Shown: one piece after another, positions 1-4,702 of the stretch
How positions within the stretch are numbered: position 1 is the first letter of the stretch
Layout: each line of letters begins with the position of its first letter
Program-made: the position numbers and the translations under genes
Notes under the pieces: generated by a model
The model's database searches: none
The model's input: the letters and a program-made list of their open reading frames with translations, nothing else
What the model was told of the DNA's origin: nothing
From: Planctomycetaceae bacterium
GTDB taxonomy: Bacteria > Planctomycetota > Planctomycetia > Planctomycetales > Planctomycetaceae
Assembly: GCA_016765335.1 (NCBI GenBank)
Contig: JAESQE010000250.1
Span: 1 to 6,308, forward strand
Length of the DNA: 6,308 nt
Direction of reading: 5' to 3'

Positions 1-25
1 CTTCACCCTAATGCCTAACGCCTAC

Positions 26-147
26 TGGGAACCTCTACAAATTGGTTCTCCCCCTTACGAAGGGGGAGTTAGAGGGGGTTTTTAACCTATCTTATTGTCA
101 TCAAGCTGTCTTCAAAATCTCTGGAATCCAATTTCTAGAGATTCGCT
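26..147. repeat. Degenerate copy of a ~124-bp palindromic, MITE-like intergenic repeat (copy 1)
   Basis: Positions 27-82 match 4318-4373 in the same orientation at 52 of 56 bases. The homology resumes, more weakly, to about 147. The ends are an imperfect terminal inverted repeat: GGGAACCTCT begins at 27 and AGAGATTCGCT ends at 147. The core is a perfect hairpin, CTCCCCCTT (48-56), loop ACG, AAGGGGGAG (60-68). A second hairpin pairs AATCTCT (116-122) with AGAGATT (137-143). There is no transposase frame, so it would be non-autonomous if mobile. It begins 18 bp beyond the stop codon of the COG3014-family gene. Similar AAGGGGGAGTTAGAGGGGG-type repeats occur between genes in many bacterial genomes, from general knowledge. 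Mobility is an inference. Confidence 0.75.
114..143 (-). terminator. Candidate intrinsic terminator of the lipoprotein pair
   Basis: Read on the minus strand downstream of the COG3014-family gene, AATCTCT (143-137) pairs with AGAGATT (122-116). The stem extends by four further pairs (123-126 with 133-136, one of them G-U) around a six-base loop. The minus strand then continues with a short T run (TTTTG). The stem is AT-rich and the T tract short, so termination efficiency is uncertain. The hairpin is formed by the right end of repeat copy 1, so the repeat may have supplied the terminator. Confidence 0.4.
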
Positions 148-165
148 ACAACCAAACGCTTCTAT

Positions 166-1539
166 TCATCGATAGATTTTCGTCAGAACCTTGCCAATAA
201 CTCGATCCTCTGGAAGTACCCCAAGCACAAAAGTGGTTTTCCCATCTTGCACATCCACCGAAACGGGTGATGCATTGCCGAGTCTGCCGTTTCGCATGTG
301 AGCCGACAAATCCAACTGATGCTGACCAACAGGAAGCTCAAGCCGAAGTACCTGAATGCGATCCGGAAGCAGGCTCCAACATCGCGTGTCTGCTCGCTCG
401 CTAAATTCCCAGGCGACTCCTGCAACAGTTAACAGCAGATCAATCTCGGGAGAATTCTGAACTGCCAGGCCACTTTTGGCAGCGTAAACAGCTCCTTTTT
501 TAGTGATCCGCCTGGCCACTGCTCGGGCAATCACTTCGTTTCTTTGTAATCGATTTTGCTCAACCGCCAACGAGGAAATATCCATCAAAGTCGTTGTGGA
601 GCCTAGCACTTTCCCCTGTTCAGAAACTGCAACCGATTCAATCCTTTGATGTGATCGCACGACAACGGGAACCTTTACCGGTGCAATATTGGGCGGGAGT
701 TCATACTTTCCCACAGCAGATAAAATTCGATCCGCAATCAATAACGAAACAGTCGTTGGTAATTCAACAGCTTCCTCTTTGAAGGGGCCTTTTCCGACCA
801 GCGTTATCACATAAACCACGCCATGCCCGGCCGGAGAATGCCGACCGGTTTCAGCTCTCGCCAAGTCAATTTTCGCGTCTCGAAAATCAGGTTGCCAACT
901 GGCAACCTGCACACGACATCGCTGAACATCGTCGTAATCCAATGGAGAAGTTTCCAGAATAGCAGCTCGAAAATAAGACCCGACAGCCATCTGCCTGTTA
1001 AGAATCCCCAGATCAACCTGCAATTCATTCTCTTTGCTTTTCTCTTGCAGCGAATGCAACAACTCCTGCTGCTTGGCTGTAACTTGCAATGCATACGCAT
1101 TCACATCGCCGCCATCGTACATCATATTTGAAATGGCAAGCATTGTCCGAATCAGTATTTTCTCGTACTCCTCCCCTGCGTAAGGAAGTTTTCGATCATC
1201 TGTCGCCAGAGCTGCTGCTTTCTGGATCAATGTCTTGTCCTCGTGATGATCAAAGCGATCACGAATCTCTCGTAGCAACTGCTCTGAAGCTGCCGGCTCT
1301 CCTGCCGCCAAATAAACCATGGCTCGATTGAGCTTCACGACATCTGCATCGTGCTCTTTGCCCTTCAATTCCGTATGAGCAATCGCAGCATCCAACCGAC
1401 CAGCATAATAAGCATTACGAATCGATACCGCCCGATCCGCATGAGAGGCACCACATCCGACCGAACAGACCAGGCACAGCAAAAGCAGTATCGAAAGATA
1501 ACTCGAAGCTTTCTGAGTTTTTTCGATTTCACAAATCAT
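166..1539 (-). CDS. COG3014-family lipoprotein, partner of the LpoB-like protein
   Basis: This is a 457-aa protein if it starts at the ATG at 1539. That start gives a compact signal peptide (MICEIEKTQKASSYLSILLL...) ending in a lipobox-like SVGC with Cys29, so it is probably an outer-membrane-anchored lipoprotein. The frame is open to a GTG at 1626, immediately after an in-frame TAA. ATG 1605 is another option with a GGTGAG box, but both longer versions bury the signal peptide. The N-terminal third is helical and TPR-like (NAYYAGRLDAAIAH, AGEPAASEQLL). The segment PYAGEEYEKILI (residues 119-130), KGPFKEE (about 250-256) and WSLLPDRIQVLRLELPVGQH (about 389-408) match my memory of COG3014 proteins, which sit next to LpoB-like genes in gammaproteobacteria. 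The molecular function is not established. It lies downstream of and co-directional with the LpoB-like gene, with a gap of 58-145 bp depending on the start. Confidence 0.8.
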   Translation of the reverse strand: MICEIEKTQKASSYLSILLLLCLVCSVGCGASHADRAVSIRNAYYAGRLDAAIAHTELKGKEHDADVVKLNRAMVYLAAGEPAASEQLLREIRDRFDHHEDKTLIQKAAALATDDRKLPYAGEEYEKILIRTMLAISNMMYDGGDVNAYALQVTAKQQELLHSLQEKSKENELQVDLGILNRQMAVGSYFRAAILETSPLDYDDVQRCRVQVASWQPDFRDAKIDLARAETGRHSPAGHGVVYVITLVGKGPFKEEAVELPTTVSLLIADRILSAVGKYELPPNIAPVKVPVVVRSHQRIESVAVSEQGKVLGSTTTLMDISSLAVEQNRLQRNEVIARAVARRITKKGAVYAAKSGLAVQNSPEIDLLLTVAGVAWEFSERADTRCWSLLPDRIQVLRLELPVGQHQLDLSAHMRNGRLGNASPVSVDVQDGKTTFVLGVLPEDRVIGKVLTKIYR

Positions 1540-1684
1540 GGACTCAGCTCGTATGAAAGACTTATTCTCCGTAGGCCGGAACAAGTCTTTACGAAGTTCC
1601 GGCATGGGACTCACCAATAATTTCACTTATATTTTCACCATGCCGAAACCGCATTTTGCTTGCTCGGACCGACGACATAAAATA

Positions 1685-2362
1685 TCAATAATGCTTTGCG
1701 ATCCCAAGTTTAGATTTGTGATAGCCCTTGCGGAGCATTGCGGATTCCTTATCAAAGGTACCGTCGTTCATGTTGACCATCTCCAGCGTGAGAAGATAAT
1801 CCCGTTGATAATTATTCTTATTGCTGGTGGTTGTACCTGAGGTGATTTTCGCAAACAGCAAATAATCAAAGGGCTGTTGCATCTGTTCCATCACCGTGGT
1901 GAACATTCTCTGATTCGAAGGTACAAACAAATCATTGGGAGAAATGTGAGCTTCTCTCAACCCTGCTTCGACAAATCGTCTGCTGATCATCGAAAAGGTT
2001 TCCGAGTGATTGATCAGCGTATCGACATGCTCGTAAATCTGTTCTTTGAAATCACCAATTTCTTCAACGCTTTTATTTTCGACTCCCAGAAAGCAAACGC
2101 GTTTCCGAGACATGGGCAACCCGCCGGCGCCCTGATGAGAAACCGTTTGAAGCACCCGCTGCTGGCGACCCAACAATTTAGCCACCGATTCATCAATCAG
2201 TGGTTTCCAGGTTTCTGCACCTGCGGCATGACTACCTACCATGTCTTGATCATCGCGATCAAGCACATGAGCCACCTGCCTGTTCTTGCAGCCAACAGCC
2301 GACAACAACAGACCTAAAGAAGAAGGAAGCAAACCGCAAACAAGAAAGGAGCGTCGATCCAT
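1685..2362 (-). CDS. LpoB-like lipoprotein (COG3417, penicillin-binding protein activator family)
   Basis: This is a 225-aa protein. ATG 2362 is preceded by GGAG with a 7-nt spacer, which fixes the start. The N-terminus MDRRSFLVCG...LLLSAVGC combines a twin-arginine-like RRSFL with a lipobox (LSAVGC, Cys25), indicating a lipoprotein. Residues 26-85 look like a poorly structured linker. The C-terminal domain (about 88-210) has the LpoB-type pattern: RVCFLGVENKS opens strand 1, then FSMISRRFVEAGLRE, FDYLLFAKITS and the strand YLLTLEMVNMNDGTFDKE. In E. coli, LpoB stimulates the bifunctional synthase PBP1b from the outer membrane. Here only family membership is supported, and whether a PBP partner exists in this organism is unknown. 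It is the first gene of a minus-strand pair with the COG3014-family gene. The alternative is a general COG3417 outer-membrane lipoprotein with another role. Confidence 0.75.
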   Translation of the reverse strand: MDRRSFLVCGLLPSSLGLLLSAVGCKNRQVAHVLDRDDQDMVGSHAAGAETWKPLIDESVAKLLGRQQRVLQTVSHQGAGGLPMSRKRVCFLGVENKSVEEIGDFKEQIYEHVDTLINHSETFSMISRRFVEAGLREAHISPNDLFVPSNQRMFTTVMEQMQQPFDYLLFAKITSGTTTSNKNNYQRDYLLTLEMVNMNDGTFDKESAMLRKGYHKSKLGIAKHY

Positions 2363-2448
2363 GACTGGACTCCGTGTGTATAAATTAAGAGGTCGGAACA
2401 GATAAGAGAGGGAACCAAAACCAGCTCCCCGAACAACATAGAGTCCGA

Positions 2449-2477
2449 ATTGTAGGAGATCCCCCTATTTCTCCCAA
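2449..2477 (-). promoter_or_regulatory. Candidate sigma70-type promoter for the LpoB-like/COG3014 pair
   Basis: On the minus strand, TTGGGA (2477-2472) is followed after 17 nt by TACAAT (2454-2449). The match is 4/6 at -35 and 5/6 at -10. Transcription would start near 2442, giving a leader of about 80 nt before ATG 2362. It is the best match I found upstream of this gene. Planctomycete promoter consensus is poorly defined. Confidence 0.4.
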
Positions 2478-2622
2478 GACGAAATCATTCTCACCCCCCA
2501 AGGATAACATTTACAACTCACCAAGAACCTCGCTCCTGTCAATGCATATCCGCATGCGCAGTCCCCCTGAGACACTCAGATAACAAAATCCGTCCGTTTT
2601 ATTGTTGTTTTCTGCCAGCAAT

Positions 2623-2640
2623 TTGCACAGAATAGTGCAA
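2623..2640. promoter_or_regulatory. Operator-like inverted repeat TTGCAC-N6-GTGCAA
   Basis: The 6-bp arms are perfect, TTGCAC (2623-2628) and GTGCAA (2635-2640), around an AT-rich 6-bp spacer. The geometry suits a dimeric helix-turn-helix regulator. It sits about 58 bp upstream of the TTGACA box of the Cys-rich gene and three bases from a second inverted repeat. The binding protein is unknown. Confidence 0.4.
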
Positions 2641-2643
2641 CCT

Positions 2644-2673
2644 TGTCATGCGTAACTGCAAAACCGCATGACA
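2644..2673. promoter_or_regulatory. Operator-like inverted repeat TGTCATGCG-N12-CGCATGACA
   Basis: Two perfect 9-bp arms (2644-2652 and 2665-2673) are separated by 12 bp, so arm centres are 21 bp apart, about two helical turns. It ends 24 bp before the TTGACA box, a position typical of an activator site. As RNA it could form a hairpin, but it lies upstream of the expected transcription start. The regulator is unknown. Confidence 0.5.
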
Positions 2674-2697
2674 CAAAATCCCTCGACACCTCTCAAT

Positions 2698-2730
2698 TTG
2701 ACATTTCCTACCCACCAATCTAGCTATTAA
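2698..2730 (+). promoter_or_regulatory. Candidate promoter of the Cys-rich gene with consensus -35 and weak -10
   Basis: TTGACA at 2698-2703 is a perfect -35 hexamer. No good -10 lies at 16-18 bp; the best candidates are GCTATT (19-bp spacing, 3/6) and TATTAA (21-bp spacing, 4/6). A strong -35 with a poor or over-spaced -10 suits an activated promoter. Transcription would start within about 10 nt of ATG 2739, leaving little or no leader. Confidence 0.35.
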
Positions 2731-2738
2731 ATTCAGTA

Positions 2739-3218
2739 ATGTCTCAATCACTAAAAACCCGACATAGCCGAACCCGAGCAATTTTCTCGAGCTGCCTGTT
2801 GCTATGGTTTTTAGCGACAACCGTGGGGCTGTTGGCTGCTGACCTGAAACCCAGCCATCCAGACTGCCGATGTGGCTGCCAGTCAGGACAAAGGTGCAGC
2901 TCCCAAAAAAAGTCGTGCTGCTCTCACAAAAATCCAAATAAGTCTTGCTGCTGCAAAAAGAGCAACAGCTGCCCGATCGAGGGAGAAAAAAGTTGCTGCC
3001 AAGATAAGACGCAGCCACCCTCACTTCGAGCAAGCTGCAACTGTGGCCAGAATTCCCTGCTACAGATCGTCCTCACCAAACCGTACGATCTACCGGGAAA
3101 GCTTCAAAGCCCCCAGGCACCTCCTGCCTCAAAAGAGAGTTTGCAATTAGTAACTCTTCTGCCTCAACATCAGGACGTCCCGCTGACACCCCCTCCGCAA
3201 GTAAATTGTGCTGCATAA
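2739..3218 (+). CDS. Secreted cysteine-rich protein of unknown function
   Basis: This is a 159-aa protein that I do not recognise as a named family. It has a basic start (KTRHSRTR), a hydrophobic segment (about 14-34) and a plausible signal peptidase site after LLAA, so it is probably secreted. Residues 43-102 hold 14 Cys: a CRCGC cluster (43-47), then three KSCC units (K58-C61, K69-C71 extended to CCC at 72, K85-C87), C78, and CNC (100-102). The Cys sit among Lys, Ser and Gln, giving a metallothionein-like composition. The C-terminal 55 residues are Pro/Gln-rich with a single Cys near the end. Metal binding or a disulfide-stabilised fold are both possible, and neither is shown. ATG 2739 is the only Met in the protein and has no Shine-Dalgarno. 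The gene follows an elaborate operator-like region and precedes a DUF1559 gene by 84 bp. Confidence 0.7.
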   Translation: MSQSLKTRHSRTRAIFSSCLLLWFLATTVGLLAADLKPSHPDCRCGCQSGQRCSSQKKSCCSHKNPNKSCCCKKSNSCPIEGEKSCCQDKTQPPSLRASCNCGQNSLLQIVLTKPYDLPGKLQSPQAPPASKESLQLVTLLPQHQDVPLTPPPQVNCAA

Positions 3219-3234
3219 TTTTTCTCTGAAGCTC

Positions 3235-3258
3235 CCACCGTACAATACGTACCGGTGG
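3235..3258 (+). promoter_or_regulatory. Hairpin between the Cys-rich gene and the first DUF1559 gene
   Basis: CCACCGTAC (3235-3243) pairs with GTACCGGTGG (3249-3258), leaving one bulged C and a five-base loop. No T run follows, so it is a poor intrinsic terminator. It could stabilise or attenuate a transcript running from the Cys-rich gene into the DUF1559 gene. TACAAT (3241-3246) inside it resembles a -10 box, but no -35 is visible at the right distance. Confidence 0.35.
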
Positions 3259-3302
3259 CGATTGCGCACACTTTCTACTTACTTGCAGGACATATTTTTC
3301 TA

Positions 3303-4289
3303 ATGAATACTCCAATGACACCCTCGTCTCGTCGAGGCTTTACGCTTATCGAACTTCTTGTCGTCATCGCAATCATTGCCATCCTGGTTGCGTTATTGCT
3401 TCCCGCTGTCCAACAGGCACGCGAAGCGGCCCGGCGTTCCAGCTGCATAAACAACCTGAAACAGATCGGCTTAGCACTGCACAATTATCACGACACATTC
3501 AACGTACTTCCTCCGGGCTACATCGTGCGAAACATTTCATCCACAGCCATGGCGTCTATGGAAACCATGCAAAACGGGCCGAGTTTTGCCTGGGGAACAA
3601 TGATCCTTCCACAGTTGGAAAATGCTCCGCTTTACGATTCTCTGGACTTCGACCTCAATGCGCAAGATGCTCCGAATATCGCTTTAGGAAGAAATACCAT
3701 CACAGCATTTCTGTGCCCTTCAGACCCTGTCCCACAAGTCTTTACTGTCCAGGATGGTTCCTCGATCTCTTACGAACTGGCCTCTGCAAATTACGTGGGC
3801 GTCATCGGATTTGGCAGCATCTCAATGGCACCAGGAAACCCAATGGGCCAAGGCATATTCTATCGCAACAGTAGCACAAGACTACGCGACTTAACCGATG
3901 GCACGAGCAGTTGCATGATGGTTGGCGAACGCAGCTCCCAGCACGATTTCGTACAAGGGGCAGCAGCTGTCGATGCGAATTCCACATGGTACGCAGCAAT
4001 CCGTGATGTCAACCGACCAGCGGGCATGATGATGATGACCGAATCACAAGGCACGCTGGTATTAGGCCACGTTGGGCAACCCGCGATGACAACTCCCATG
4101 ACAACCCCAGCGATGACACATACTCCCAACACGACCAATCACATCGCCAACTTCTCCAGCCCACACACCGGAGGAATCCAATTCCTCATGGCAGACGGTT
4201 CCGTACACTTCCTCAGCGAAAACATCGCCTACGACACCTACCGCAACCTGGGACAAATCAACGACGGAGAAATCCTAGGCGAATTTTAG
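3303..4289 (+). CDS. DUF1559 (SBP_bac_10) pseudopilin-like protein with H-X9-DG motif
   Basis: This is a 328-aa protein. ATG 3303 is chosen because it puts a short basic leader (PSSRRG) directly before the prepilin motif and has AGGA 12 nt upstream. The frame is open to GTG 3255, which would add an implausible leader. The predicted prepilin peptidase site is G12/F13 with Glu17 at +5. A membrane helix follows (about 13-34), then [10 protein letters not shown] and [15 protein letters not shown]. The large extracytoplasmic domain has [16 protein letters not shown] and MVGE, ending in H288-X9-D298-G299. The family is abundant in planctomycetes and presumed envelope or surface associated; its biochemical role is unknown. 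Unusually, residues 242-275 contain MMMM and three MTTP-like units. The paralogue at 4703 shares the N-terminal architecture. Confidence 0.93.
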   Translation: MNTPMTPSSRRGFTLIELLVVIAIIAILVALLLPAVQQAREAARRSSCINNLKQIGLALHNYHDTFNVLPPGYIVRNISSTAMASMETMQNGPSFAWGTMILPQLENAPLYDSLDFDLNAQDAPNIALGRNTITAFLCPSDPVPQVFTVQDGSSISYELASANYVGVIGFGSISMAPGNPMGQGIFYRNSSTRLRDLTDGTSSCMMVGERSSQHDFVQGAAAVDANSTWYAAIRDVNRPAGMMMMTESQGTLVLGHVGQPAMTTPMTTPAMTHTPNTTNHIANFSSPHTGGIQFLMADGSVHFLSENIAYDTYRNLGQINDGEILGEF

Positions 4290-4315
4290 ATAAAAACTCT
4301 TCCATACTAGTCTTT

Positions 4316-4439
4316 AAGGGAACCTCTCTGAATTGGTTCTCCCTCTTACGAAGGGGGAGTTAGAGGGGGTTTTGGAACTGTTTTTTATAACCAGACTGTA
4401 TTCCAGAACCTCTGAGATTCAATTAATAGAGGTTCCCTT
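4316..4439. repeat. 124-bp palindromic MITE-like repeat with 12-bp terminal inverted repeats (copy 2)
   Basis: The ends are perfect complements: AAGGGAACCTCT (4316-4327) and AGAGGTTCCCTT (4428-4439). Allowing mismatches, the complementarity extends to about 25 bp with 20 matches. The core hairpin is CTCCCTCTT (4339-4347), loop ACG, AAGGGGGAG (4351-4359), with one G-U pair as RNA. An internal GAACCTCT (4406-4413) can also pair with the right end (4428-4435). No target-site duplication is obvious. It starts 26 bp after the stop codon of the first DUF1559 gene, a placement like that of copy 1. Non-autonomous mobility, RNA processing or weak termination are all possible roles. Confidence 0.75.
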
Positions 4440-4606
4440 TCTATCAACCGAGGCTTTCCCATCGCGTATATACTACACAAACAGATACAATTCATGCAAT
4501 CAAAAACTAATATGCACGTACGTCCTACCTGAGGGAAACCCACTTGATGCCTAGCGGTTTATTCAATTTTATCTCCAGAAATATTGAAATCCACCATCAA
4601 ATACAC

Positions 4607-4636
4607 TTGAGAAACCCGCCAATGCAATGCTATATT
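4607..4636 (+). promoter_or_regulatory. Sigma70-type promoter with extended -10 for the second DUF1559 gene
   Basis: TTGAGA (4607-4612, 5/6) and TATATT (4631-4636, 5/6) are separated by 18 bp. The -10 is preceded by TGC, forming an extended -10. Transcription would start near 4643, giving a leader of about 60 nt that contains the palindrome at 4650-4666. Confidence 0.55.
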
Positions 4637-4649
4637 CAAATACCTTTAT

Positions 4650-4666
4650 GGATCAAGTCTTGATCC
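4650..4666. promoter_or_regulatory. 17-bp perfect palindrome in the leader of the second DUF1559 gene
   Basis: GGATCAAG (4650-4657), one central T, then CTTGATCC (4659-4666). It lies just after the expected transcription start and 36 bp before ATG 4703. It could be a repressor operator or a 5'-UTR hairpin. A palindrome with the same 8-1-8 geometry and a related TCTTGA/TCTTGG core occurs at 5874-5890. Confidence 0.45.
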
Positions 4667-4702
4667 TCACTATTTCTACTTCTTTTTCAGGAGGCTATTC
4701 AC

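Larger units (their letters stand above)
2363..2738. other. Divergent intergenic regulatory region
   Basis: This 376-bp non-coding stretch separates the minus-strand lipoprotein pair from the plus-strand Cys-rich gene. It holds the candidate minus-strand promoter (2449-2477), the self-complementary octamer CGCATGCG (2551-2558), two adjacent inverted repeats (2623-2640 and 2644-2673) and a TTGACA box (2698-2703). The word CGCATG or its complement appears at all three of 2551, 2647-2652 and 2665-2670. I see no convincing small gene and no recognisable riboswitch. Confidence 0.7.
4290..4702. other. 413-bp intergenic region between the two DUF1559 genes
   Basis: The left part holds repeat copy 2 (4316-4439). 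The right part holds a promoter (4607-4636) and a leader palindrome (4650-4666). In 4440-4606 I see only AT-rich sequence with the octamer palindrome ACGTACGT (4516-4523), probably chance. No credible gene is present. No classical terminator for the first DUF1559 gene is visible apart from hairpins within the repeat. Confidence 0.6.

Noticed and set aside
11..25. ATGCCTAACGCC near the left edge resembling ATGCCTAGCG at 4547
   Set aside because: The shared word is about 10 bases with one mismatch and lies on opposite sides of the repeat copies, so it is not part of the element and may be chance.
48..68. Central hairpin of repeat copy 1 as the intrinsic terminator of the COG3014 gene
   Set aside because: On the minus strand the hairpin is followed by AACCAATTTG, not a T run. 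The hairpin at 116-143 is the better candidate.
1877..2317. A 146-codon plus-strand frame opposite the LpoB-like gene
   Set aside because: It is a shadow of the LpoB-like gene, with no ribosome site and no recognisable domain. The minus-strand reading has a lipobox and family motifs.
2599..3033. A 144-codon minus-strand frame antisense to the Cys-rich gene
   Set aside because: It runs through the operator-like region and lies opposite a better supported gene. Its Cys/Ser-rich part mirrors the opposite strand, and no domain is recognisable.
2872..3150. A 92-codon plus-strand frame encoding an Ala/Lys/Arg-rich, histone H1-like product
   Set aside because: It is the shifted frame of the Cys-rich gene. 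TGC-TGC and AAA runs read one base over give Ala and Lys, so the composition is an artefact. The overlapping frame has a signal peptide and a coherent Cys pattern.
4516..4523. ACGTACGT octamer palindrome
   Set aside because: An 8-bp palindrome is expected by chance at this scale, and it has no positional link to a promoter.
4333..4554. A 73-codon plus-strand frame beginning VLPLTKGELEGV
   Set aside because: It starts inside repeat copy 2. Peptides of the PLTKGELEGV type are the usual spurious translation of this kind of intergenic repeat.
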